A stretch of 64,000 bases of DNA, taken from the NCBI GenBank assembly GCA_028583405.1, contig JAPTMU010000152.1, positions 1 to 64,000 of the forward strand, read 5' to 3'. Below are positions 11,061 to 23,477 of the stretch, in pieces. The notes under the pieces are model-generated. The model was not told where the DNA came from. It worked only from the letters and a program-made list of their open reading frames with translations, and did no database searches. A program made the position numbers and the translations under genes. This DNA is from Pogonophryne albipinna. Its lineage: Eukaryota > Chordata > Actinopteri > Perciformes > Artedidraconidae. Positions within the stretch are counted from its first letter, which is position 1. The number at the start of each line of letters is the position of its first letter.

Positions 11061-11590
11061 ATAACCTCCATAACCTCGCACCGTGAGACCCCGGGACCCC
11101 GAAATTAAGCACTCCCCCACGGACTAAACCCAGATGATCACACCCTCGAGAACCTCGTGCCCATGGGAGCCTTAAAGGGGGGGGGGGGGGTGGAGTTTGC
11201 GGTGCTTTACTGTCCGCCCACTAGCATCCATATTCGGCCTTCTTCACAGCCCCAGCATATATCCCTAACATGCGCACTTCCATAACATTGCACACCGTGA
11301 GACCCCGGGCCCCCGGACTTAAGCACTCCACCACGGACTAAACTCAGATGTTCACACCCTACAGAACCTCGTGCCCATGGGAGCCTTAAAGGGGGGGGGG
11401 GTGGAGTTTGCGGTGCTTTACTGTCCGCCCACTAGCATCCATATTCGGCCTTCTTCACAGCCCCAGCATATATCCCTAACATGCGCACTTCCATAACATC
11501 GCACACCGTGAGACCCCGGGCCCCCGGACTTAAGCACTCCACCACGGACTAAACTCAGATGTTCACACCCTACAGAACCTCATGCCCCTG
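11060..11590. repeat. Tandem array of about 212 bp
   Basis: Marker AACCTCGTGCCC recurs near 11151, 11365 and 11576. Each unit carries a G-run and the segment TCCGCCCACTAGCATCC. The equivalent array in unit 2 is at about 20930-21450. The G-runs vary in length between units. Confidence 0.85.
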
Positions 11591-11699
11591 GTACATCACG
11601 TTGGTTAAACGACAGCTCCGTAATGTACTGCACCACATCACATGGGTAAAATGAGCTGCGTGTCGCCCTGCAAAATCACATTTCGTGTATTTCCAAAAA

Positions 11700-11722
11700 G
11701 CAGTGAAAATACACCTATATCC
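11700..11722. other. Empty insertion site matching the TA element at 21584
   Basis: Reads ACACCTATATCCGTC without interruption. The equivalent place in the second unit is split at TA by the 9.9-kb insertion, whose flanks rejoin to this sequence with a single difference. This is direct internal evidence for the insertion and for its TA target duplication. Confidence 0.85.
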
Positions 11723-11849
11723 GTCATGTCCTGTAAAATAGCATTTTTTGTTTATTTCCATCATTCAGGCAAATACACATATATCTGTCCGCTCCAGGAG
11801 CTTCAAAGTGCAGACCCCTGAGCCCTGTAAAATATTATTATTCCGACCG

Positions 11850-12440
11850 CCAAGCACCGGCATGTGGACCCGGGGAGAAGGCCCTCCGATGGCGGGTCAA
11901 ACTTGCTGTTAGCACAGCTGACGGCTGGACACTAGCCGTAGAGGAACACCAGGGCAGGACCAGGCAGTTCCCTCTTTGCAGACAAGCACATATGGTTGTT
12001 ACCCAGGATCAAACAGGTAGCCTGTGATGAAGTAGGGTCGACCCTATATCATGTGAAGCCACCGAACACTGGTCCCCGGGGGAACCGGTGCCCGGAGCAA
12101 GGCCAATTGCTGAATGCCGCAGCCGACGAAGGCCGCTATGCAACAGTGGAGGGTAAGAGAAACATGAGTTTTTGCCGGGCGCAGCGCGGCGGAGGTGGGG
12201 TGGTTCCAGCCCGGAACCTCCGTCCCGCTGCGGGACCCGTGGTGGGACCCCTGAGTCAGACGGTTCGTCTCGGTCACGCTTCATATCGGGCGGCCCGGGA
12301 GGGAAGAGACACGCAGGGTTACCCCCACACAGCACACCCTCCCGGCCATTAGAGTCGAACCCGCAGTTCGGAGGAACCGACAGCCAAAGCACCGGCACGT
12401 GGACCGGGGGAGAAGGCCCTCCGATGGCGGGTCGCGTTTA
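11850..12440. other. GC-rich module bounded by direct repeats
   Basis: Two copies of a block containing GGAGAAGGCCCTCCGATGG (near 11875 and 12410) bracket about 500 bp of GC-rich sequence. The block can fold, because GACCCG pairs with CGGGTC around a GGAG/CTCC hairpin. The module is repeated at 31630-32220 in the second unit with few changes, and a 118-codon plus-strand frame stays open in both copies. No protein or RNA family was recognised. Confidence 0.5.
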
Positions 12441-12489
12441 CCATTCGATCAGTGAGAAATCAGGAAAAAGTCTGAGTTCGCCTTTGGGA

Positions 12490-13610
12490 GAACCATGAAA
12501 AGCCGCCAAATGTATCCGAAAATACTGCTTCATAATGCAGGTAGAGTCCCCTGACAACTCCCCTTACATTCCTCCAGAGTCTGGAAATACTCTGTTATCT
12601 TTTCGGAGAACCATAGGAAAGGGGTGAAAATGGATAAAAGTACCCCAAAATAGTGTTTCATAAGGCGGGTAGAGTCCCCTGGCAACTCCCCTTACATTCC
12701 TCCAGAGTCTGGAAATACTCTGTTATCTTTTTGGAGAACCATAGGAAAGGGGTGAAAATGGATAAAAGTACCCCAAAATAGTGTTTCATAAGGCGGGTAG
12801 AGTCCCCTGGCAACTCCCCTTACATTCCTCCAGAGTCTGGAAATACTCTGTTATCTTTTTGGAGAACCATAGGAAAGGGGTGAAAATGGATAAAAGTACC
12901 CCAAAATAGTGTTTCATAAGGCGGGTAGAGTCCCCTGGCAACTCCCCTTACATTCCTCCAGAGTCTGGAAATACTCTGTTATCTTTTTGGAGAACCATAA
13001 AAAAGGGGTGAAAAATGGATAAAAGTACCCCAAGATAGTGTTCCATAAGGCGGGTAGAGTCCCCTGGCAACTCCCTTTACATTCCTCCAGAGGCAGAAAA
13101 AGTTCAAGTTAACTTTTGGAAGAACCATAGAAAAGGGTGAAAATGGATAAAATGTATCCGAAAATAGTGCACCATAATGCAGGTAAAGTCCCCTGGCAAC
13201 TCCCCTTACATTCCTCCAGAGTCTGGAAATACTCTGTTATCTTTTTGGAGAACCATAAAAAAGGGGTGAAAATGGATAAAAGTACCCCAAGATAGTGTTC
13301 CATAAGGCGGGTAGAGTCCCCTGACAACTCCCTTTACATTCCTCCAGAGGCAGAAAAAGTTCAAGTTAACTTTTGGAAGAACCATAGAAAAGGGTGAAAA
13401 TGGATAAAATGTATCCGAAAATAGTGCACCATAATGCAGGTAAAGTCCCCTGGCAACTCCCCTTACATTCCTCCAGAGGCAGAAAAAGCAAGTTAACTTT
13501 TGGAAGAACCAGAGGAAGGGGTGAAAATGGATAAATTGTATCCCAAAATAGTGTATCGTAATTACGTGACAACGCCCCTTGTATTCCTCCAGAGGCACGT
13601 TCAAAAACTT
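12490..13610. repeat. 128-bp minisatellite and variants
   Basis: Units near 12661, 12789 and 12917 are 128 bp apart (marker TAAGGCGGGTAGAGTCCCC). Later units vary in length and lose the CTGGAAATACTCTG segment for CAGAAAAAGT. Related to the 116-bp array through shared ACATTCCTCCAGAG and TATCCGAAAATAGTG motifs. Confidence 0.85.
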
Positions 13611-13614
13611 AAAG

Positions 13615-14280
13615 TGTGTTAAGAACCATGATTGGGGGTCCTCCAGGCAACAATTGTATCCGAGCCAAAGCACTCTTGTAGCGGACACATTCCTCCATGA
13701 TGTGAAACAGCCGTTTTTTTTCTAAGTGCTCTCAAAAACCGGGTTTCCGATTTCGTGCAGATGGTAGCTTGGAAAAGATGAATAGAAATAATTGACGGAG
13801 GAAGGGAGGTCTCGAAACCCCTCTCCCTTGTAAAATGAAAGGTGGGGGTGAAATTGTGTCCGGGGCTTCCGCCGGAAGCGCCTAAGACTTGAGTTTTTTT
13901 TAGCCCCTCCTCCGTGGGCACTTAGCCGTTTTTTCGAGAATTTTAAAAAACTTCATTTTTGACTATTTTAAGATATAATTGACCGTTTTCTTTACTTTTT
14001 TTTGCTTTCCACGGGTGGGGGCGCATGGCAGGCCGCCTATGAGCTCCCAAATTCGGCCTGGAACCTCCGGGAATTGTGGACTAAGCTCCATAAACTGACA
14101 AAGTCACCCAGAAATGTCATTTTAATAGCCCAAAAATATATAATACAAATACATTTAAATAGTAAAAGGTACAATTGTGCTCCTAATTACCCGGAATTTG
14201 ATTTATATAGCCCCATGATAGTGATTAAAAATAATTTTCATGGAAAAAAGTGTTAAAATGCCTGATTAATATGTTTGTAA
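13615..14280. repeat. Dispersed block copy 2 and AT-rich spacer
   Basis: 13660-13930 repeats the block at 10774. 13940-14275 is an AT-rich spacer that recurs at 33470-33800 in unit 2. An 84-codon plus-strand frame here is matched by a shorter 67-codon frame there, but nothing resembling a known protein is seen. Confidence 0.7.
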
Positions 14281-14637
14281 TGCTGGCAGCAGGTTCACTG
14301 CTGTAGGCAGGGTCCCACACTCACAGGCAGAGCTCCAGGGTGATGCACATGGCTTTCTTAGCCAGGAAGAAGTGTGTGAAAGCTGGGTAAAGTGTTCATG
14401 CAGCCCCTCCATAACGGTAATAATGGTTAGAAGGGCTTACAAAGAGCTCCAGGGTGATGCACTTGGCTTTATTACCCCGGAATGAGTGCTTACAAGCCGG
14501 GTAAAGTCTCCCTGCAGCCCCTCCATAACGGTAATAATGGTTAGAAATCATTTCCAGGGCAGAAAGCTGTTTTTAAAAGTGAAAAAACGATTTAAAACCC
14601 TTTGAAATGACTGTCAGGTGCTGATCACTGCTGTTAG
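14281..14637. repeat. Degraded 166-bp-type units
   Basis: Two partial units of the monomer seen at 5019-5480 (CAGCAGGTTCACTGCTG and CCCTCCATAACGGTAATAATGG), equivalent to about 33800-34310 in unit 2. Confidence 0.75.
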
Positions 14638-15375
14638 CAGGGTGTCAGCTTCGTGGACCCCAAAGTTAAAAGGAAATGTCCAGGATATTGACATAGCATA
14701 TTTATATACAGAATGATGATTATTTTACCCTCAGATCAGCGCTTTTATGCGGGTATCACGGCTGGTGTCAGCTTCGTGGACCCCAAAGTTAAAAGGAAAT
14801 GTCCAGGATATTGACATAGCATATTTATATACAGAATGATGATTATTTTACCCTCAGATCAGCGCTTTTATTCGGGTATCACGGCTGGTGTCAGCTTCGT
14901 GGACCCCAAAGTTAAAAGGAAATGTCCAGGATACTGACATAGCATATTTATATACAGAATGATGATTATTTTACCCTCAGATCAGCGCTTTTATGCGGGT
15001 ATCACGGCTGGTGTCAGCTTCGTGGACCCCAAAGTTAAAAGGAAATGTCCAGGATATTGACATAGCATATTTATATACAGAATGATGATTATTTTACCCT
15101 CAGATCAGCGCTTTTATGCGGGTATCACGGCTGGTGTCAGCTTCGTGGACCCCAAAGTTAAAAGGAAATGTCCAGGATATTGACATAGCATATTTATATA
15201 CAGAATGATGATTATTTTACCCTCAGATCAGCGCTTTTATGCGGGTATCACGGCTGGTGTCAGCTTCGTGGACCCCAAAGTTAAAAGGAAATGTCCAGGA
15301 TACTGACATAGCATATTTATATACAGAATGATGATTATTTTACCCTCAGATCAGCGCTTTTATGCGGGGATCATC
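14638..15375. repeat. 123-bp tandem array, six units
   Basis: Units start GGTGTCAGCTTCGTGG; repeat starts near 14761, 14884, 15007, 15130 and 15253 show exact 123-bp spacing with very few substitutions, implying recent expansion. Each unit contains TGTCCA-N5-TTGACA, a one- or two-mismatch version of the palindrome in the 4260-4650 cluster. Unit 2 keeps only about two copies (34320-34560). Confidence 0.95.
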
Positions 15376-16540
15376 AGTGCTGTTAGCAGGGTGTTTGCTT
15401 CGTGGACCCCAAATGTAATGTCCATGATCCACGGGGTGGACACAGACACATGCGTAGAGCACCCCCAAGTATGTAGGTACAGTTGGTCAAATTTGTCCTG
15501 TCGGTGGCAGGGACTTTGCATTATAAGTTGACGTCACATTTCCATTGTGCGGACATTTGTACATTTAAACGACAAATCACATGTTAAATCTGTCCATAAG
15601 GCAGACCTTTCCCTTCCTTTCCTCCAGATTCTGGAAATACTATGTTATCTTTTTGGAGAACCATGAAAACCGGCCAAATGTATCCGGAAATAGTGCATCA
15701 TAATGCAGGTAGAGTCCCCTGACAACTCCCCTTGCAGTCCTCCAGAGTCTGGAAATACTCTTGTTATCTTTTTGGAGAACCATGAAAACCGGCCAAATGT
15801 ATCCGGAAATAGTGCATCATAATTTCGTGACAACTCCCCTTGAATTCCTCCAGAGGCACGTTCAAAAACTTAAAGTTTGGTAAGAACCATGATTCGGGTC
15901 CTCCAGGCAACAATTGTATCCGAGCCAAAGCACTCATGTAGCGGACACATTCCTCCATGATGTGAAACAGCCGTTTTTTTTCTAAGTGCTCTCAAAAACC
16001 GGGTTTCCGATTTCGTGCAGATGGTAGCTTGGAAAAGATGAATAGATTTATTTGACGGAGGAAGGGAGGTCTCGAATCCCCTCTCCCTTGTAAAATGAAA
16101 CGGGGGAGTGAAAATGTGCCCGGGGCTTCCGCCGGAAGCGCCGAAGACTTGAGCTTTTGTGAGCCCCTCCTCCGTTGGCACTTAGCCGTTTTTTCGAGAA
16201 TTTCGAATAACCTCCATAACCTCGCACCGTGAGACCCCGGGCCCCCGAAATTAAGCACTCCCCCACGGACTAAACCCAGATGATCACACCCTCAAGAACC
16301 TCGTGCCCATGGGAGCCTTAAAGGGGGGGGGTGGAGTTTGCGGTGCTTTACTGTCCGCCCACTAGCATCCATATTCGGCCTTCTTCACAGTCCCACCCAC
16401 CCTCCTGTGGAGGATGTTCTCATGCCCCTGATTTACTTAAAGGTGGTGTATTTTGTGGTGCTGTACTGTTCACACACCAGCATCAATATTCGGCCTTCTT
16501 CACAGCTCCAGCATATATCCCTAACATACTTTAGGGACTT
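15376..16540. repeat. Mixed array segment closing unit 1
   Basis: 15400-15600 is a spacer shared with 34580-34800. 15610-15920 holds further 116-bp-type units. 15919-16210 is block copy 3, and 16210-16540 is 212-bp-type repeat. No gene is seen. Confidence 0.7.
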
Positions 16541-16813
16541 GTGTGTCCACTGTGTGGACATTAACTACAGGTCGCGGAACTCCAAGTGTACAGGCATGCA
16601 GTTCGGCCCCAGAGCAAAATAAAAATAAGCTGGGGTGCTACATAGATAGCCAGTGCAGGGGCCTTCCACGTGGAAAAAGAACCGGAGACGGGCGAGCTTT
16701 CCCCGCAGAGATATAAAATGTTAAAGTTTTGGGGTTTCTCGCGTAATTCAGGACAAATGCACCAGGGGGCTTAATGTCCACAGAGTGGACATCATTGTCC
16801 GTGGCGTGTACAG
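16541..16813. promoter_or_regulatory. Second palindrome cluster
   Basis: Corresponds to 4260-4590 of unit 1. Perfect TGTCCA-N5-TGGACA palindromes lie at 16544-16560 and 16775-16791; the second has spacer CAGAG where unit 1 has GTGAG, while the arms are unchanged. Confidence 0.5.
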
Positions 16814-17160
16814 AAAGGTGGTGGATTGTGTGGTGCTTTACAGTCTGCCCACCAGCATCCATATTCATCCTTATTAACAGCCCCACCCACCCTCCTGCGG
16901 AGGATGTTCTCATGGCCCTGGTAACACTTAAAGGTGGTGGATTGTGTGGTGCTTTACAGTCCGCCCACCAGCATCCATATTCATCCTTATTAACAGCCCC
17001 ACCCACCCTCCTGCGGAGGATGTTCTCATGGCCCTGGTAACACTTAAAGGTGGTGGATTGTGTGGTGCTTTACAGTCCGCCCACCAGCATCCATATTCAG
17101 CTTTATTCACAGCCCCACCTGCCCTGCTGGAGGTTCACACTTTAACTTTTTTTTACCCTC
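16814..17160. repeat. 116-bp array downstream of recombinase copy 2
   Basis: AAAGGTGGTGGATTGTG starts at 16814, 16930 and 17046, an exact 116-bp period. The unit sequence is unrelated to the 116-bp array on the other side of the recombinase gene. Confidence 0.9.
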
Positions 17161-17496
17161 CTCTGCCTTACACATCCTCCAACACTTGAGCACCCCTCCA
17201 TGCACACCACCAGAACCTCGTGCCCCTGGGGACCTTAAAGGGGAAAACACCCATATTTCCAGCATATTGCTTTACCTTCCCTCTCATGCTACTCACTATT
17301 GTCACTTGTTCCGCTCCAATTATCCGGTACCAACTCATCATTCTCCACTCCCATTATCCGGTACCAACTCAACTAGGGTGTAATAGTTTTTAAAAAAGAG
17401 GACCAAGTAAGTAATTTTAACAAACTTTATTACAATAAATAAACATGCATTACAGAACTATATACATTGACATTGTCACTTTATAACATGCTAACA

Positions 17497-19976
17497 TTAT
17501 TCACTCATCCAGCACAAGGGGACACATTCCATATTTACAAGTTGGTCAGTGGCTTGTGCACTGATAACATTGTCCGTATCGGGTGAAGTTGGTGCAGAGT
17601 ATGGCACCCTCTCTTCACCGATGTCTGAGGGACTGTGTTCGGCCATTGACTGTTCCATCTTCGCCACTCTCCAAGCGTTGAAGTTTAAGTAGAATTCTTC
17701 GTCTGACGTCTTGGCATCGGGGGAGTCTTGGTAGGGAGTGGGGCTATGGACCTCTCCAGAGCTGTCACTGTCAATGTCAATGTCCCCCAAGTTGTCTTCA
17801 CTCCCCCCTGATGCTGCTGCCGCTGCTTGCAGTGACTCTGTGAAGAGCAGCCGTATTTCCGCAGCCTCCTTCAAAGAAGGATTATTGGCATAACATTTGT
17901 CTGCAGTTGCAGTGTTGTGACACATGAAATCACTCACTCTTTGGCGGTTGCCTGAAACCTCTTCGCATTATCTGCGTGGACTGTGCGGAGGTCGGTGAAG
18001 TTAATGGGACCGTTTAGTCCCACATCAGCCCATGCCAACCTCAGGAAGTAGGCAAGGTTCCTCGACGGGTTCTTCCCCGCTGTGTATAGGAAGTAGCGGT
18101 TCTGGGTGCAGGTCAGCGTCCCCTTGATTTCCAGCCACCTCTTCATCCATCCGAATTCTTCTATGGTGAGGTACAGCTGCGCTTCACCAAACGCGTTGGC
18201 CGTCTTGTGGTTGCTTACCTGTTATGACAGAGGTAGAGAGCGTCAATACAAATATCAAACATGCACAACATGTTTATCACTGCCAGAATAAACACATTTT
18301 GTAATAGCACTCACGTGGATGAGGTAGCCAAAGGCAGTGCCAGTTGTCTCCGCCTTTCGGACCTCGGCGTTGGTCATGTTGGAGTAGACCCCCGGACGGT
18401 GGCCATAAATGCAGCTCCAATGGAGGGTCATGTACCCATAGAGCAATAGCCGGGTTGCGGTAGTCGGATTGCTGGCCATCACGTCCAGGAGCTGAGGGAT
18501 GCGAGTGTTGGCCGTAGTCAAACATGCCATGATGTCTTTATGGCTCGGCAGACCTTCCATCTTGTCCCGCTTCACCTGCATCTGGTGGATAAGCACCTTC
18601 TTGAGAAAGTGTGATATATTTTTGATATAGAAGTCAGAGGTCGTGACCTGTAGGCTTGACTTTATCAGGCTCCGGGACCAGCTGTTGGCAAAGGAAAACG
18701 CATCAGTATATCGTATTGCGTCAATGTGGAGAACACACACAATGATGGTAACATCATGGACAGTTTTTTGATGTTACTCACCCACGTATCCTCTTCAGAT
18801 CCCTCAGAAAGAGCCAGTCAGACAGGCGTTTGAAACCGTGTGCCATGAAGCTTAGGAACGATTTCACTCTGCTTAGTTTGGAGACTGCGTTTTCTTGGAG
18901 CCTCACTGTTGGGTCGATGCCCTCGTAATGCTCCCGGTATCCTTGCAGATACTCCTCTGTGAAACATAACACAGTACTTTAATGACAACACATTGTGTGT
19001 TACAGAAACTGCATTTGTTGTTGTTATTCAACACACTTACCCATGATGGGTGGGAATGTTATTTCCCGCATTATATTCCCCCGGCCCCTGCCGCTGAACC
19101 AGGGGGAATTTATGGGAGGAGAGGTTGACGAGGCCTCTGTATCTATGGATGCCTGTTCAGAGGAGCTGGATACAGGTGTCTGAGAGGCAATGGGGGACTT
19201 GCTGCACGAGGGAATGGGAGACTTGCTGCGCGAGGGAATGGGGGACTTGCTGAAGGAGGGACCTTTGGACTTGGACTGCCTCTTTGGTGTTGCCTCTGTT
19301 CGGGGTCGTTTCTTTAGAAACACCCGCTCTTGTTCCTCCCCATCCTCTTCATCGAACCCATGCATGTCCTCGGCCCTCTGGTTCCTCCTCTGTCGCTTGT
19401 GTTCATCTTCTGCAGCTTGCTGCGCAGGGCTTTCACCCCAGCAGCATACATGTCCCTCTGATTCCTCATGGTGTTTGTCTCCATCCTCCATTCAATACAC
19501 TCCGGTTTGTGACATGAAATCACTGGGGACAAGGGTGGAGGTGGTGACAGGACCTCATCATCCTCATAGTCCACCTCCCAAGAGGTAATCATCGCAACTG
19601 GAGGGTTTTTCAATCGAAGTTCATGAAGCTCCTTCGTTGCTACTGTCATTTTTACTTTATTTACGACCACATGTATCTCCTCTCGGGACAGCTCAACATG
19701 GTCTCTGTCCAAGTGCCGGTCCAGCCTTGTCCCGCTATATTCACATCCTGCAATGGTGCTTGGATGGAGCCTAATGTTTTTACGTCCATTGGCCAACAAT
19801 AGCAGAATTTTTCGTTCAACTAAATTATGCACACTATGGTTCCTCTGCAGGTGCTTGCTCAGGGCCCGGTAGGAACTCTTACAGATCGGACAACCGATCA
19901 ACATCCTATCTGTATGCATGAGCATTTTGGTACCGGGAAGTGTACCCAGTATAATGTATAGAACCGGGGGCGACAA
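17497..19976 (-). pseudogene. Broken second copy of the zinc-finger tyrosine recombinase
   Basis: Same four-exon layout as 7157-9759: 19976-19041, 18956-18782, 18681-18315 and 18218-17497, with splice sites retained. Relative to copy 1, exon 1 lacks 4 bases near 19403 (frameshift in the linker), exon 3 lacks 99 bases (33 residues before the catalytic Arg, in frame), exon 4 lacks 7 bases near 17953 (frameshift before the His/Tyr box), and 13 bases are missing near the stop. The nucleophile Tyr codon is still present, but the neighbouring Phe has become Cys. It cannot make a full recombinase as read. High identity elsewhere points to a recent duplication. Confidence 0.85.
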
Positions 19977-19999
19977 AGAAGGAAAGTTGCACTCAGCGA

Positions 20000-21583
20000 A
20001 CTAGGAAGACCCCATATCAAATCTATCCAGTTTATTTTCAAAACATTGTTTTGTCCATTTGCATCATCGTGCGAAAGGTGTCCCATTTAGGCACTCGTTA
20101 GGCAGGCAGAGATCCCTGTCATCTCTCGGTCCTATCCTCCAGGCAAGGCGGGGGCCAAAACTGCGTGAAAAAGTATCCGAAAATAGTGCATCATAATGCA
20201 GGTAGAGTCCCCTGACAACTCCCCTTGCAGTCCTCCAGAGTCTGGAAATACTCTGTTATCTTAATGGAGAACCATGAAAACCGGCCAAATGTATCCGGAA
20301 ATAGTGCATCATTATTCCGTGACAACTCTCCTTGAATTCCTCCAGAGGCACGTTCAAAAACTTAAAGTTTGTTAAGAACCATGATTCGGGTCCTCCAGGC
20401 AACAATTGTATCCGAAATAGTGTCTCATTATTCCGTGACAACTCCCCTTGAATTCCTCCAGAGGCACGTTCAAAAACTTAAAGTTTGTTAAGAACCATGA
20501 TTCGGGTCCTCCAGGCAACAATTGTATCCGAAATAGTGTCTCATAATTACGTGACAACTCCCCTTGAATTCCTCCAGAGGCACGTTCAAAAACTTAAAGT
20601 TTGTTAAGAACCATGATTCGGGTCCTCCAGGCAACAATTGTATCCGAGCCAAAGCACTCATGTAGCGGACACATTCCTCCATGATGTGAAACGTTTTTTT
20701 TCTAAGTGCTCTCAAAAACCGGGTTTCCGATTTCGTGCAGATGGTAGCTTGGAAAAGATGAATAGATTTATTTGACAGAGGAAGGGAGGTCTCGAATCCC
20801 CTCTCCCTTGTAAAATGAAACGGGGGAGTGAAAATGTGTCCAGGGCTTCCGCCGGAAGCGCCGAAGACTTGAGCTTTTGTGAGCCCCTCTTCCGTTGGCA
20901 CTTAGCCGTTTTTTCGAGAATTTCGAATAACCTCCATAACCTCGCACCGTGAGACCCCGGGCCCCCGGACTTAAGCACTCCACCACGGACTAAACTCAGA
21001 TGTTCACACCCTACAGAACCTCGTGCCCATGGGAGCCTTAAAGGGGGGGGGGGGTGGAGTTTGCGGTGCTTTACTGTCCGCCCACTAGCATCCATATTCG
21101 GCCTTCTTCACAGCCCCAGCATATATCCCTAACATGCGCACTTCCATAACATTGCACACCGTGAGACCCCGGGCCCCCGGACTTAAGCACTCCACCACGG
21201 ACTAAACTCAGATGTTCACACCCTACAGAACCTCGTGCCCATGGGAGCCTTAAAGGGGGGGGGGGGGTGGAGTTTGCGGTGCTTTACTGTCCGCCCACTA
21301 GCATCCATATTCGGCCTTCTTCACAGCCCCAGCATATATCCCTAACATGCGCACTTCCATAACATCGCACACCGTGAGACCCCGGGCCCCCGGACTTAAG
21401 CACTCCACCACGGACTAAACTCAGATGTTCACACCCTACAGAACCTCATGCCCCTGGTAGATCACGTTGGTTAAACGAGAGCTCCGTAATGTACTGCACC
21501 ACATCACATGGGTAAAATGAGCTGCGTGTTGCCCTGCAAAATCACATTTGGTGTATTTCCAAAAAGCTGTGAAAATACACCTA
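20000..21583. repeat. Upstream arrays of unit 2
   Basis: Mirrors 9790-11705: about four 116-bp units (20280-20650), dispersed block copy 4 (20645-20935) and the 212-bp array (20935-21450). It is then interrupted by the TA element. Confidence 0.85.
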
Positions 21584-21699
21584 CAGATGTAGCGCTTCAT
21601 TTCAGACGCCTACCCGTGCGGGTCCGTGATCGGCACGGGGTGGGCCCCTGCTGAAAAGGAAAACCCCCCGCAGGATTTGAAACGCCCCCTTGATAAATA

Positions 21700-23190
21700 C
21701 ATTTAATTATAATGAAACCAGCTGCAATGGATCATGGATCCACCAGGGGGAGCCGTGATTAAAAAGCTGCCACACTGGAACTCATGTGAAATAAACAGCT
21801 GATAGATCTACAGGTATCTGATATAGCGGATATTTGTTAAGATCCATATGTCACGGATAGGATCATATTCTGTGCTAAATAAGAGACATGTAATCATTTA
21901 CTAAACATCACCATGTTTTTATTTAACAAAATAATGTTTAATTCACGTAGGTGTAAGTACAAAACCATCGCTATGTTTTTAGATCAGGAAATGCATCCCG
22001 GCTCATACAAACGATTTTCAATCATCATCCTCACAATCATTTAATGTATCATATGTTCGCGAGTTGAAATTAATGCACTAAATTTAATCCACGTGAGTTT
22101 ACAACAACAAAAATAATCGCTTTGTTTTTATATCACATCCGACCGGAGGAAAATGCAGCACGGCTCTCACTACCGATCATCCTAATCCCACGGGCAAACA
22201 ATAATATGTACAGTGTTAATAGTTTACTGTATTATTAGTGTATAATATTACTGGGGATTTCGGAATGGTACTGGATTTTGATGTATTGTATCGGCTTCAT
22301 ATCGCAATATATTCCCGAAGTCTGAAATGCAAAAATGTCCCACATTAGGGCAATTCACCCTACATTTAATCATTCAAACAAAATCATATTTCGTTTATTT
22401 TTAACGAAATAAATGTGGTTTAATCCACATAATTTACTGTGTTAATTGTTTACTGTAGTATTGTGCACATTACTTTTCGCTGCTTGTTGCACCCCTGGTT
22501 AGAAGCTAAACTGCATTTCGTTGTCTCAGTACCTGCAATATGTGCAATAACAATAAAGTTGAATCTAATCTTGAGCAGGAACAAATGTATTTAGGCTACT
22601 TAGTACATATCTGACATTAACGATTAAACACATTTGTGCATTCTTTAAACTGAGTCAAGCCGACTCCGGAGGTGGCGGAACATTAAAGTGTGCACCTTAT
22701 TGTTTAACTTGAAGCTGCCTGATGACATTTAATCATTCAAACAAAATCATATTTCGTTTATTTTTAACAAAATAAATGTGGTTTAATCCACATAATTTAC
22801 TGTGTTAATTGTTTACTGTAGTATTGTTTAACTTGAAGGTGCCTGATGTGAACATTTCCAGAAGAACTCTAGCTTGAATGGCCTTTGTATGTATACAGTA
22901 GGCCTACAGTATAGCCCAACCATTTACACCTTCCTTTTTTCCCGTCCAAAGTTTGAATTGGATAAAGGTAATGGTTATCGATGGTGCTTTTAAAGCCTAT
23001 TGTATAATAACTGTGTGATTTATATTGCTTTTCAAATGCATATGGCCACCAATTTACACTGCTCTTCCCGTCAAGAATATGAATAGAACATAGTTAGCTT
23101 AGTTATCACTTTACATTTCTGCAAATTAATTTTTAATCACACACGTCTCCCCACGTCTCCCCGTCCAGAAAATAATAAATAAAATAAAAA
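21700..23190. repeat. Non-coding interior of the TA element
   Basis: Mostly AT-rich. A roughly 105-bp segment at 22362-22466 (CATTTAATCATTCAAAC onward) is repeated at 22728-22830. 22480-22570 resembles a fish non-LTR element 3' tail (GCATTTCGTTGTC then ACAATAAAGTTGAATC). No gene is seen. Confidence 0.5.
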
Positions 23191-23308
23191 GAGGAAACAG
23201 TTTTCAAGTTCAGTTTTCACCGTTTTATTTAAAATAACTGACATAACAGAGGAAACAGTTTTCAAGTTCAGTTTTCACCGTTTTATTTAAAATAACTGAC
23301 ATAACAGA
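23191..23308. repeat. 59-bp direct tandem duplication
   Basis: Two copies of a 59-bp segment starting GAGGAAACAGTTTTC. The duplication also doubles a minus-strand AATAAA (near 23225), a plausible polyadenylation signal for the exon at 23347-23477. Confidence 0.8.
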
Positions 23309-23346
23309 CATACTGAAGGCCTATCTGCTGCGGAAACCAGGATGAG

Positions 23347-23477
23347 CTATTTCGGGATCTGTTTTTCGGGGCTCCTCAGTCTCTCATTTACCCGGCTCCT
23401 GATCTTATGCCATTGGTCAATGTTCAGATTTGGGAACCAATTGGAAACATAGGACTCAATCTTTTTCAACCTCTTGA
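23347..23477 (-). CDS. Candidate terminal exon of an unknown element-borne gene
   Basis: A strong acceptor (CCTTTTTTCCAG) opens a 43-codon frame ending in TAG, containing a WFPNLNIDQWHKIR core and a basic C terminus, followed about 120 bp later by AATAAA on the same strand. This is what a last coding exon looks like. The product was not recognised and upstream exons were not found; they may have been lost or separated by the nested insertions. Confidence 0.4.

Noticed and set aside
11853..11900. Possible HDV-like ribozyme at CACCGGCATGTGGACC
   Set aside because: The opening looks similar, but the required downstream partner strand for the first stem is missing within the expected distance.
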